DNA from: Lachnospiraceae bacterium
Lineage (GTDB): Bacteria > Bacillota > Clostridia > Lachnospirales > Lachnospiraceae
Assembly (NCBI GenBank): GCA_004558185.1
Contig: SFDP01000021.1
Coordinates: 1 to 64,000 of the forward strand
Length of the DNA stretch: 64,000 bases
Direction: 5' to 3'
The position numbers and the translations under genes were made by a program. Below, piece after piece: positions 17,498 to 25,413 of this stretch; position 1 is the stretch's first letter; every line of letters starts with the position of its first letter. The notes beneath the pieces were generated by a model that was not told where the DNA came from, made no database searches, and worked only from the letters and a program-made list of their open reading frames with translations.

Positions 17498-19381
17498 ATG
17501 AGTACATCTGCATTTAATTTACAGGAGGAGCTGAAGAAGCTGCCGGCCAGACCCGGTGTGTATCTGATGCATGACAGCAGGGACCGGATTATTTATGTAG
17601 GAAAAGCAATCAGCTTAAAGAACCGGGTTCGTTCTTATTTCAGGGAAAATGCAAATCACAGCCCTAAGATAGCCCGAATGGTAAGCCTGATTGCCCGTTT
17701 TGAATATATTATAACCGATTCCGAGCTGGAAGCACTGGTTTTGGAAAACAATCTGATCAAGGAGCATCGACCCAAATACAATACGATGCTCAAGGATGAT
17801 AAAACCTATCCCTATATCAAGGTGACGGTGGCAGAAGCCTACCCAAGGGTTCTTTTTTCCAGAGAGATGAAAAAGGACAAGTCCCGATATTTTGGACCCT
17901 TCACCAGTGCAGGAGCCGTAAAGGATACCATTGAGCTGATCAATAAGCTGTATAAGCTGAGAACCTGCAATTGTAATCTGCCAAAAGACTGTGGTGCAAA
18001 ACGCCCCTGCCTGAATTACCATATTCATCAATGTGATGCTCCCTGTCAGGGCTGGATATCACAGGAAGAATATGGAAAAAAAGTAGAGGAGGCACTGGAA
18101 TTTTTAAACGGAAATTACGGAAAACTATTGAAAGACCTCCAGGATAAAATGGAGGCAGCATCAGAAGCCATGGATTTCGAAACGGCCATAACCTATCGTG
18201 ATTTGTATCAAAGCGTTAAGCAGGTTGCCCAGAAGCAGAAAATTACTGATTCAGAAGGAGAGGACAGGGATATTCTGGCTCTTAGCAAAGATGGAGAGGA
18301 TGCTGTGGTACAGGTATTTTTTGTGCGGTCAGGTAAACTGATCGGCCGGGAGCATTTTTATATGACGAATGTGTCGGAAAATAGCGATGCTCAGATCCTT
18401 ACCAGCTTCGTAAAACAATTTTATGCAGGAACTCCCTTTATTCCGCGGGAACTGCTGTTACAGGTGAAAATCGAGGATGAGGAGGTTATTGCCAAATGGC
18501 TTACGACACGGAGAGGAAGCAGGGTATATCTTCGTGTTCCTCAAAAGGGGACCAAAGAGAAGCTGGTGGAACTGGCAGCCAGGAATGCGGCCTTGGTTCT
18601 TTCCCAGGACAGGGAAAAAATGAAGCGGGAAGAGGGAAGAACCATCGGGGCAGTTAAGGAATTGGCAGAGCTGCTGGGCTTAGAACGGATTGTGCGAATG
18701 GAGGCCTTTGATATTTCCAATATCAGCGGCTTTGAAAATGTGGGCTCTATGGTGGTCTATGAAAAGGGAAAACCGAAAAAGAGTGATTATCGGAAGTTTA
18801 AAATTAAATCCGTATCCGGTCCTGATGATTATGGCTGTATGCGGGAGGTGCTGACCAGACGATTTATACACGGATTGGAAGAGAGCAGAACATTGAAGGA
18901 GCAGGGGGTTGAGGAACGCTTCGGCAGTTTTACCCGTTTTCCTGATCTGCTTTTGATGGATGGGGGCAAGGGACAGGTAAATATTGCCCTTCAGGTGCTT
19001 CAGGAATTAAAGCTGGCTATTCCGGTATGCGGGATGGTTAAGGATGACCATCACCGAACCAGAGGACTGTATTATCAGAACCGGGAAATTTTGCTGGAGA
19101 AAAACAGTGAGGGATTTAAGCTGCTTACCAGAATACAGGATGAGGCTCATCGATTTGCGATTGAGTATCACCGGTCGCTAAGGAGCAAGGAGCAGGTACA
19201 TTCCCTGTTAGACGATATTCCGGGAATAGGGCCTGCCAGAAGAAAGGCACTGATGAAGGCATACAGAAATATCGGGGATTTGAGGGAAGCAAGTGTGGAA
19301 GAACTGGCAGCTATTCCCCAGATTCCGCTAAAGATTGCAGAAGAAATCTATTCTTTTTTTCATCAATCTATGGTAAGATAG
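17498..19381 (+). CDS. uvrC: Excinuclease ABC subunit C
   Basis: Nucleotide-excision repair endonuclease of 627 residues that cuts on both sides of a UvrAB-marked lesion. The N-terminal GIY-YIG domain is seen in RPGVYLMHDSRDRIIYVGKA, a Cys cluster (CNCNLPKDCG) follows, and a UVR domain lies near 200-240. The RNase H-like 5' nuclease domain is in the second half (LLLMDGGKGQVNIAL), and the tandem helix-hairpin-helix is at the C-terminus (DDIPGIGPARRKAL). Length and order are those of the family. GGAAAGGAAG precedes the ATG. Confidence 0.97.
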   Translation: MSTSAFNLQEELKKLPARPGVYLMHDSRDRIIYVGKAISLKNRVRSYFRENANHSPKIARMVSLIARFEYIITDSELEALVLENNLIKEHRPKYNTMLKDDKTYPYIKVTVAEAYPRVLFSREMKKDKSRYFGPFTSAGAVKDTIELINKLYKLRTCNCNLPKDCGAKRPCLNYHIHQCDAPCQGWISQEEYGKKVEEALEFLNGNYGKLLKDLQDKMEAASEAMDFETAITYRDLYQSVKQVAQKQKITDSEGEDRDILALSKDGEDAVVQVFFVRSGKLIGREHFYMTNVSENSDAQILTSFVKQFYAGTPFIPRELLLQVKIEDEEVIAKWLTTRRGSRVYLRVPQKGTKEKLVELAARNAALVLSQDREKMKREEGRTIGAVKELAELLGLERIVRMEAFDISNISGFENVGSMVVYEKGKPKKSDYRKFKIKSVSGPDDYGCMREVLTRRFIHGLEESRTLKEQGVEERFGSFTRFPDLLLMDGGKGQVNIALQVLQELKLAIPVCGMVKDDHHRTRGLYYQNREILLEKNSEGFKLLTRIQDEAHRFAIEYHRSLRSKEQVHSLLDDIPGIGPARRKALMKAYRNIGDLREASVEELAAIPQIPLKIAEEIYSFFHQSMVR

Positions 19382-19424
19382 AACAAAATTACACTCTGTC
19401 AGCAGGGAAGAATGGAGGGTCTAT

Positions 19425-20372
19425 ATGGCAACCGTGAGCTTGACCAGAATTATCGAGAAAATGAAACTGGAGAATCTGACGCCGGAAATATCCGTCAAGG
19501 GAATTGAAATTACGCAGCCGGATATTAACCGCCCGGCCTTGCAGTTAGCCGGATATTATGAACATTATGAGGCTACAAGACTGCAGATTATCGGTTTTGT
19601 GGAATATACCTATATGGAAGGGCTCACGGTGGAACAGAAGGAAGAAAGGTACGAGAAGCTGCTGTCCTATCCTATTCCCTGTATCGTTTTCTGCAGAGAA
19701 TTACATCCTGATGGACTGTTCCTAAAAAAAGCAGTGGAAAAGGGAATTCCTTTACTAATGACGAAAAAGGCTACCTCTGCCTTTACTGCGGAAATCATTC
19801 GGTGGCTTAACGTCAAGCTGGCACCCTGTATTTCTGTCCATGGAGTTCTGGTAGACGTATACGGAGAGGGCGTGCTGATTACCGGTGAAAGCGGAATAGG
19901 CAAGTCGGAGGCTGCATTGGAGCTGATTAAAAGAGGTCATCGTCTGGTTACTGACGATGTGGTAGAGATTCGCAAGGTGAGTGATGATACGTTAATTGGA
20001 ACTGCTCCGGATATTACCAAGCATTTTATTGAGCTGAGAGGAATCGGAATTGTGGATGTGAAAACTCTTTTTGGGGTTTCCTGTGTAAAGGATACGCAAA
20101 ATATCGATTTGGTTATCCGGCTGGAGGATTGGGACAAGGATAAGGAGTATGATCGCCTGGGCCTGGAAGAAAACTACACAGAATACCTGGGCAATAAGAT
20201 TGTATGTCATAATATCCCTATTCGGCCAGGACGCAACCTGGCGGTAATCTGTGAAACGGCAGCAGTAAATCATCGCCAGAAAAAGATGGGCTATAATGCA
20301 GCGCAGGAGCTGTACACCCGTGTCCAGAGATCCTTATCAAAAGGACGGGACAGCAATGAACAGGTGGAATAA
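19425..20372 (+). CDS. hprK: HPr kinase/phosphorylase
   Basis: Bifunctional enzyme of 315 residues that phosphorylates HPr/Crh on Ser46 in response to sugar status and reverses it when phosphate is high, thereby controlling carbon catabolite repression through CcpA. The Walker A loop GESGIGKS is near residue 154 and the HPrK signature ELRGIGIVDVKTLFG follows. Its substrate candidate is encoded six kilobases or less downstream (the Crh-like gene at 23269). The ATG has GGAGGG eight bases upstream. Confidence 0.96.
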   Translation: MATVSLTRIIEKMKLENLTPEISVKGIEITQPDINRPALQLAGYYEHYEATRLQIIGFVEYTYMEGLTVEQKEERYEKLLSYPIPCIVFCRELHPDGLFLKKAVEKGIPLLMTKKATSAFTAEIIRWLNVKLAPCISVHGVLVDVYGEGVLITGESGIGKSEAALELIKRGHRLVTDDVVEIRKVSDDTLIGTAPDITKHFIELRGIGIVDVKTLFGVSCVKDTQNIDLVIRLEDWDKDKEYDRLGLEENYTEYLGNKIVCHNIPIRPGRNLAVICETAAVNHRQKKMGYNAAQELYTRVQRSLSKGRDSNEQVE

Positions 20373-20415
20373 TTTTCAGGCAATTATCGTAAGCTGTAAT
20401 CACAGATAAATTGGC

Positions 20416-20440
20416 GTGCTCATAGAAACTCTATGAGCAC
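20416..20440 (+). promoter_or_regulatory. Perfect hairpin between hprK and murB
   Basis: An 11-bp perfect stem (GTGCTCATAGA with its complement) and an AAC loop. It is not followed by a T-run, so it is not a classic terminator. It may be an mRNA processing or stability element. Confidence 0.5.
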
Positions 20441-20469
20441 CATTTCCGTAAATTAGGTAGGAGTAGTTG

Positions 20470-21381
20470 ATGGATAGTGCAGGGCTGTTAGCGTATTTGG
20501 AAACTTTTATGGCAAAAGAGGATATCAGAACAAAAGAGCCCATGAGCAGGCACACATCTTTTCGTGTGGGAGGGCCGGCCGGAGTATTTATATGTGTACC
20601 CGGTGAGGAAGAGCTGAGAAGGATCGTTCCCTATCTGTATTCCCACAAGATACCTTATTTTATTTTGGGAAATGGAACGAACCTTCTGGTCTCCGATGAA
20701 GGCTATGAAGGGGTCATTCTTTCTCTGGGAGAGGCCTTTGCCGGATTGGAGATTTTTGATACGCAGATGAAGATCGGAGCTGCCTGTCTTTTGGGCAGGA
20801 TGGCGAAAGAAGCCATGGAAGCTTCCCTGAGCGGACTGGAGTTTGCCGCCGGGATTCCCGGGAGCGTAGGCGGCGGTGTGGTGATGAATGCCGGAGCCTA
20901 TGGAGGAGAAATGAGCCAGGTAGTTACTGGGGTCAGAGCGATGAATGAACAGGGAGAAATAATGGTTCTTAAGAAAGAGGAGCTGCAGATGGGCTACCGG
21001 AACAGCATCTTCAAAAAGAAGCCTTACATTGTTCTGGAGGTGAATGCCAGGCTGCAGTCGGGAGAGAGAGGCGAAATCCTTGCCAGAATGCAGGAATATA
21101 ATCGGCTGAGACAGGAAAAGCAGCCTCTGGAGTACCCAAGTGCGGGAAGCAGCTTTAAACGGCCGGAGGGATATTATGCCGGAAAACTGATTATGGATGC
21201 CGGCTTGAGAGGATTTTCCGTGGGAGGTGCTCAGGTATCCGAAAAGCATTGCGGCTTTGTGATCAACAAGAATAAAGCAACGGCTGCAGATATAAAGCTA
21301 TTGATGGAAGAAGTCCAAAGGCAGGTGAAGCAGCAATTTGATGTGGAGCTGGAGCCGGAGGTTATTTTTTTAGGATACTGA
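20470..21381 (+). CDS. murB: UDP-N-acetylenolpyruvoylglucosamine reductase
   Basis: Cytoplasmic FAD enzyme of 303 residues that completes UDP-MurNAc synthesis for peptidoglycan. The FAD-binding block reads LGNGTNLLVSDEGYEGV, then GLEFAAGIPGSVGGGVVMNAGAYGGEM in parts, and the catalytic Ser/Glu region is SAGSSFKRPEG near the C-terminus. It is a type II-like MurB, as in other Firmicutes. A TTG codon directly precedes the ATG; AGGAG stands eight bases before the ATG. Confidence 0.95.
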   Translation: MDSAGLLAYLETFMAKEDIRTKEPMSRHTSFRVGGPAGVFICVPGEEELRRIVPYLYSHKIPYFILGNGTNLLVSDEGYEGVILSLGEAFAGLEIFDTQMKIGAACLLGRMAKEAMEASLSGLEFAAGIPGSVGGGVVMNAGAYGGEMSQVVTGVRAMNEQGEIMVLKKEELQMGYRNSIFKKKPYIVLEVNARLQSGERGEILARMQEYNRLRQEKQPLEYPSAGSSFKRPEGYYAGKLIMDAGLRGFSVGGAQVSEKHCGFVINKNKATAADIKLLMEEVQRQVKQQFDVELEPEVIFLGY

Positions 21382-21383
21382 CA

Positions 21384-21418
21384 GTAAAGACCGCTGAGGC
21401 GGCAGAATTAGAGGAAAC
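21384..21418 (+). repeat. Degenerate type A module before rapZ
   Basis: ACCGCTGAGGCGGCAGAATTAGAGGAA keeps the layout of type A (short GC hairpin, then CAGAAT-AGAGGAA) with a different stem sequence. It supplies the rapZ Shine-Dalgarno sequence. Confidence 0.5.
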
Positions 21419-22282
21419 ATGAGATTTGTCGTAGTTACAGGGATGAGTGGCGGCGGGAAGAGTACCGCCCTGAAAATGCTGGAGGATATGGGGTATTACT
21501 GTGTAGATAATCTCCCAGTCCCTCTGATTGAAAAATTTGCAGAGCTGATCGAAACTCCCAATACGGAGCTGGAAAAGGTGGCCTTGGGACTTGACGTCAG
21601 GGGAGGGATGGATTTTGCTCATTCGGAGCAGGTATTGGATCGTTTGCGGCAGGAAGGGTATACCTTTGAGATTCTCTTTATGGATGCTAATGATGCTACT
21701 CTGTTAAAGCGGTATAAGGAAACCAGAAGGGTTCATCCGCTGGCAACGGAAGAGGATTTCCGGATAGAGTCAGGAGTAAGAAAGGAAAGGGAGATTCTCT
21801 CCAGTATAAAAAAGAAAGCAGACTATGTTATTGATACCTCCAAGCTTCTGACTCGGGAATTAAAGGAAGAGCTGGACAGGATTTTTATTCGTAACGAAGA
21901 ATTTAACAGCTTAATGGTGAATATCGTATCCTTTGGATTTAAGAATGGGATACCGGCAGATGCAGACCTGGTATTTGATGTACGGTTTCTGCCGAATCCC
22001 TTCTATATTGATGAACTGAAACATATTACCGGAAATGACCGGGCAGTGCAAAACTATGTGATGAGCTTTGCGGAGGCTGGAATTTTTTTGGATAAACTGG
22101 TGGATATGCTGAAATTTCTTCTGCCCGGATATATTAAAGAAGGGAAATATCAGTTGGTAGTTGCAATTGGATGTACCGGAGGACAGCACCGCAGCGTTAC
22201 ATTAGCCAATGCACTTTACCAGGCTATGAAGGATAAAGGAAACTATGGCTTAAGTCTGAGTCATAGGGATATTAAGGAATAG
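21419..22282 (+). CDS. rapZ: RNase adapter / nucleotide-binding protein RapZ (YvcJ)
   Basis: A P-loop protein of 287 residues with Walker A GMSGGGKST at residues 8-16 and the conserved C-terminal GCTGGQHRSV block. In enteric bacteria the homologue guides RNase E to a small RNA controlling amino-sugar synthesis. In Firmicutes YvcJ hydrolyses nucleotides and has a less defined role. It starts 37 bases after murB and is followed directly by whiA. The Bacillus gene yvcK, normally between them, is absent here. Confidence 0.95.
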   Translation: MRFVVVTGMSGGGKSTALKMLEDMGYYCVDNLPVPLIEKFAELIETPNTELEKVALGLDVRGGMDFAHSEQVLDRLRQEGYTFEILFMDANDATLLKRYKETRRVHPLATEEDFRIESGVRKEREILSSIKKKADYVIDTSKLLTRELKEELDRIFIRNEEFNSLMVNIVSFGFKNGIPADADLVFDVRFLPNPFYIDELKHITGNDRAVQNYVMSFAEAGIFLDKLVDMLKFLLPGYIKEGKYQLVVAIGCTGGQHRSVTLANALYQAMKDKGNYGLSLSHRDIKE

Positions 22283-22296
22283 AAAGGAAAGGCCAT

Positions 22297-23241
22297 ATGT
22301 CCTTTTCATCCCAGGTGAAAGAAGAGTTGGAGAAGCATTTAAGTCCCAGCCGACATTGCCAGATTGCTGAAATGGCTGCCTTACTGCATTTTTCAGGACG
22401 TCTGGTGAGAGGAGACAGAGGGCAGTTGCAGTTACAAATTTTGACAGAAAATGCCTCTGTAGCCAGAAAATGCTTTACAATACTAAATAAAACATTTAAG
22501 ATAGAAACGTCAAGTCAGGAAAAAGAGTGCTTTGAAAAGCGGAAAAATGCGGTTTATTCCATTATCCTGGAAAGGGAGGAGGAAATTCTCTCCCTGTTTC
22601 AGGGGATAAAGCTGATTGACAGCAAGGGAGTGCTCCATGAGCTGAAGGACAAGACTAACCCCTTGATTCTCAAGCAAAGCTGTTGCCAAAGAGCTTTTTT
22701 AAGAGGTGCATTTCTGACCATTGGATCCATGAGCGATCCTGGGAAAAGCTACCATCTGGAACTGGTTTGTGGGAATGCACCCCAGGCCATACAATTACAG
22801 GAGCTGCTCAGGAATTTTGAACTTGACGCTAAAATTGTTTCCCGAAAAAAATATTTCGTGGTGTATCTCAAAGAAGGCGCTAATATTGTCGATTTTTTGA
22901 ACATATGCGAGGCTCATGTGGCATTAATGAGCCTGGAAAATTTACGGATATTAAAGGAGATGCGCAATTCCATTAATCGGAAGGTGAATTGTGAAACAGC
23001 CAATATTGCAAAAACCGTAAATGCGGCAACGAAGCAACTGGAGGATATTAATCTGATTAAAGAGATCGTGGGGCTTTCAAAGCTCCCTCCTGCACTGAGG
23101 CAGATGGCGGAGGTGAGACTGGAATATCCCGAAGCAACGCTGAAGGAGCTTGGACAGTATCTGGAACCTCCGGTGGGAAAGTCCGGTGTCAATCATAGAT
23201 TAAGAAAATTAAGTGAGATTGCAGACATCTATAGAGGATAA
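22297..23241 (+). CDS. whiA: DNA-binding protein WhiA
   Basis: A protein of 314 residues with an N-terminal LAGLIDADG-homing-endonuclease-like fold (from MSFSSQVKEELEKH) that lacks nuclease function and a C-terminal helix-turn-helix (about 225-310, ending SGVNHRLRKLSEIA). WhiA affects cell division and chromosome segregation in Firmicutes and sporulation in actinobacteria. It is 14 bases after rapZ and in one operon with it. Confidence 0.95.
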   Translation: MSFSSQVKEELEKHLSPSRHCQIAEMAALLHFSGRLVRGDRGQLQLQILTENASVARKCFTILNKTFKIETSSQEKECFEKRKNAVYSIILEREEEILSLFQGIKLIDSKGVLHELKDKTNPLILKQSCCQRAFLRGAFLTIGSMSDPGKSYHLELVCGNAPQAIQLQELLRNFELDAKIVSRKKYFVVYLKEGANIVDFLNICEAHVALMSLENLRILKEMRNSINRKVNCETANIAKTVNAATKQLEDINLIKEIVGLSKLPPALRQMAEVRLEYPEATLKELGQYLEPPVGKSGVNHRLRKLSEIADIYRG

Positions 23242-23268
23242 GTTATGAAAAAATAAGGAGGAGAAAAA

Positions 23269-23529
23269 ATGAGTCGGAAAGAAGTTGTGGTTCAGATTGC
23301 AGGAGGCTTGGAGGCTAGACCTATTGCAGTGTTGGTGCAGGTTGCCAGTCAGTATGAGAGCAGCATTTATCTGGAAGCAGGGGACAAACGGGTGAATGCG
23401 AAAAGCATTATGGGAATGATGACCCTGGGGCTGAATGAGGGGGAAAAGATTGTGATTGAGGCAGATGGCAAGGATGAAGCCGCAGCCGTAGAAGGAGTAG
23501 AAAAGTATATTACCGGGCAGGAAGCATAG
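23269..23529 (+). CDS. Crh-like HPr paralogue lacking the catalytic histidine
   Basis: An HPr-fold protein of 86 residues. The site around residue 15 reads GGLEARPI, so the His that accepts phosphate from enzyme I in true HPr is Glu here. The regulatory Ser46 is intact (VNAKSIMG). That combination, and the position right after whiA, are those of Bacillus Crh, which has Gln at 15. The protein therefore probably acts only in regulation, being phosphorylated by HPrK and binding a CcpA-type repressor, and not in sugar phosphotransfer. GGAGG lies eight bases upstream. Confidence 0.85.
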   Translation: MSRKEVVVQIAGGLEARPIAVLVQVASQYESSIYLEAGDKRVNAKSIMGMMTLGLNEGEKIVIEADGKDEAAAVEGVEKYITGQEA

Positions 23530-23541
23530 TCTTAGATGTAT

Positions 23542-23580
23542 GGAACAGAAAAAAATGACAATTTCTGTTCCATTTTTTTG
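23542..23580 (+). terminator. Terminator of the whiA/crh-like operon
   Basis: GGAACAGAAA pairs with TTTCTGTTCC around a 10-base loop, followed by ATTTTTTTG. Confidence 0.88.
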
Positions 23581-23642
23581 TAGAATGGGTTATACTATGC
23601 CTGTATGTAAATTTATTTTTATTTTAAATGGAGGGATTTAAT

Positions 23643-24506
23643 ATGTTAGTATCGGCTAAAGAAATGCTGGACAAAGCGAAGGCTGGCCACTATGCAGTTG
23701 GACAGTTTAACATTAATAACCTGGAATGGACCAAAGCGATTCTGCAGACCGCCCAGGAATGTAATTCTCCTGTTATTTTAGGTGTATCTGAGGGTGCAGG
23801 TAAGTACATGACTGGTTACAAAACGATAGTTGGTATGGTGAATGGTATGCTTGAGGAGTTGGGAATCACCGTTCCTGTAGCCCTTCATTTAGACCATGGG
23901 TCATATGAACACTGCATTAAGTGTGTAGAGGCTGGTTTTTCTTCTGTAATGTTTGACGGTTCCCACTACCCGATCGAAGAAAATGTGGCAAAGACCAAGG
24001 AAATCGTAGCTCTGGCTCATGCAAAGGGAGTTTCTGTTGAGGCAGAGGTTGGTTCCATCGGAGGAGAAGAGGATGGAGTTATCGGTGCCGGAGAATGTGC
24101 AGATCCTAAGGAATGTAAGGCAATTGCAGATCTGGGGATTGATTTCCTGGCAGCAGGAATCGGCAATATTCACGGCAAATACCCTGAAAACTGGGCAGGT
24201 TTATCTTTTGAGACACTGGATGCTATTCAGCAGCTCACCGGGGATATGCCTTTAGTGCTTCATGGTGGTACGGGTATCCCCGTGGATATGATTAAGAAAG
24301 CCATTTCTTTAGGTGTTGCAAAGATTAACGTGAATACGGAATGTCAGTTATCCTTTGCGGCTGCTACTCGTGAGTATATTGAAGCAGGCAAGGATCAGCA
24401 GGGCAAAGGATTTGACCCTCGTAAATTATTGGCACCCGGTACCGAGGCAATCAAAGCTACAGTGAAAGAAAAAATGGAAATTTTTGGTTCCATCGGCAAG
24501 GCATAA
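23643..24506 (+). CDS. fba: Class II fructose-1,6-bisphosphate aldolase
   Basis: Zinc-dependent glycolytic and gluconeogenic enzyme of 287 residues that splits fructose 1,6-bisphosphate. Zinc ligands are visible in HLDHGS, GNIHGKYP and LHGGTGIP; the phosphate site is in KINVNTECQ. The ATG at 23643 has GGAGGG nine bases upstream; the in-frame ATG at 23628 overlaps that site and is rejected. It is a single gene, with a possible TATACT -10 box at 23591 and a strong terminator after it. Confidence 0.95.
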   Translation: MLVSAKEMLDKAKAGHYAVGQFNINNLEWTKAILQTAQECNSPVILGVSEGAGKYMTGYKTIVGMVNGMLEELGITVPVALHLDHGSYEHCIKCVEAGFSSVMFDGSHYPIEENVAKTKEIVALAHAKGVSVEAEVGSIGGEEDGVIGAGECADPKECKAIADLGIDFLAAGIGNIHGKYPENWAGLSFETLDAIQQLTGDMPLVLHGGTGIPVDMIKKAISLGVAKINVNTECQLSFAAATREYIEAGKDQQGKGFDPRKLLAPGTEAIKATVKEKMEIFGSIGKA

Positions 24507-24521
24507 ACAGGATAAAATCAG

Positions 24522-24549
24522 GAGCCATCCATCAGGATGGCTCTTTTTG
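24522..24549 (+). terminator. Terminator of fba
   Basis: GAGCCATCC-ATCA-GGATGGCTC followed by TTTTTG: a compact intrinsic terminator. Confidence 0.92.
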
Positions 24550-24559
24550 TACAGAAAAT

Positions 24560-24693
24560 GTAACTATTCAGAGCCATGCAAATTTACATTCTGTGAATGC
24601 TTGCATTCAAACAGAATTGTAAATTTATATGGCGAAGTAACCACATGAGCAAAACATAGCTGCGATTTTGCGAATGGGGTTCTGAATAGTCAC
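24560..24693 (+). mobile_element. MITE-like element, full copy M3
   Basis: Element of 134 bp with termini GTAACTATTCAGAGCC and GGTTCTGAATAGTCAC. It is closely similar to M1, including the GAATGCTTGCATTC hairpin and the GGCGAAGTAACCA and ATGAGCAAAA blocks. It ends three bases before the AGGAA ribosome-binding site of the ABC ATPase gene, so it forms that gene's entire upstream region back to the fba terminator. Confidence 0.85.
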
Positions 24694-24706
24694 CAGGAAA
24701 TTAAAA

Positions 24707-25381
24707 ATGATTCAGTTGTCACAAATTAAAAAGCAGTATGGAAAAAGGAAAATATTGCAGGATATCAGCTTTCAGGCCGGACCAGGTGAAGCAATAGCAA
24801 TTGTAGGAAGAAACGGCTGCGGAAAATCAACCCTTTTACAGATCATGGCAGGAGTTTTAAAGGCGGATTCAGGAATCATCTGCTATTTTGAGCAGCCTGC
24901 CCATCAGGATCGAAGGATATTTCAGAGGTTTTGCGGTTATGTTCCCCAGGAAAATCCTTTGATGGAGGAGCTGTCGGTGAACGATAATCTTAAGCTGTGG
25001 GGTGGAGGAAAAGGCAGTCATACTCAGGAAGTGATTGCACGGTTTGAACTGCAGCAAATGCTGAAAACCCCGGTAAAAAAGCTGTCCGGCGGGATGAAAA
25101 GAAGATTGAGTATTGCCTGTGCCCTTCTGCAGTCTCCCCCTGTTCTTTTATTAGATGAACCTACTGCTGCATTGGATATCTACTATCAGGACAGGATCAG
25201 ACAATGGATGGAAGAATTTAGAAATGAGGGAGGGATCATTGTCATGAGCACCCACGATGAACAGGAAATTCGGTGGGCAGACAGATGCCTGTTCATGCAG
25301 GAGGGAAAACTGGAAGAGCTTTCCGGTGAAGGAAAGAGAATGGAAAAGATTAAAGCCAGTATCTGGATGAAGGAAGGGTAG
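24707..25381 (+). CDS. ABC transporter ATP-binding protein
   Basis: Cytoplasmic ATPase of 224 residues with Walker A GRNGCGKST (34-42), signature LSGGMKRR, Walker B VLLLDEPTAALD and the switch His in MSTHDEQE. It is of the drug/lipid/Na exporter (CcmA/GldA-like) group. It heads a four-gene operon with an anchored extracytoplasmic protein and two ABC-2 type membrane proteins, so export or membrane remodelling is more likely than uptake. The substrate is unknown. Confidence 0.9.
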   Translation: MIQLSQIKKQYGKRKILQDISFQAGPGEAIAIVGRNGCGKSTLLQIMAGVLKADSGIICYFEQPAHQDRRIFQRFCGYVPQENPLMEELSVNDNLKLWGGGKGSHTQEVIARFELQQMLKTPVKKLSGGMKRRLSIACALLQSPPVLLLDEPTAALDIYYQDRIRQWMEEFRNEGGIIVMSTHDEQEIRWADRCLFMQEGKLEELSGEGKRMEKIKASIWMKEG

Positions 25382-25413
25382 CCGGTCTGGCCAAAAGATA
25401 AGGAGGACAAAAG

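Noticed and set aside
24560..24706. MITE-like copy M3 as a small RNA gene
   Set aside because: It folds well, but it has the same inverted termini as copies in other contexts and orientations, which fits a mobile element better; no terminator follows it.
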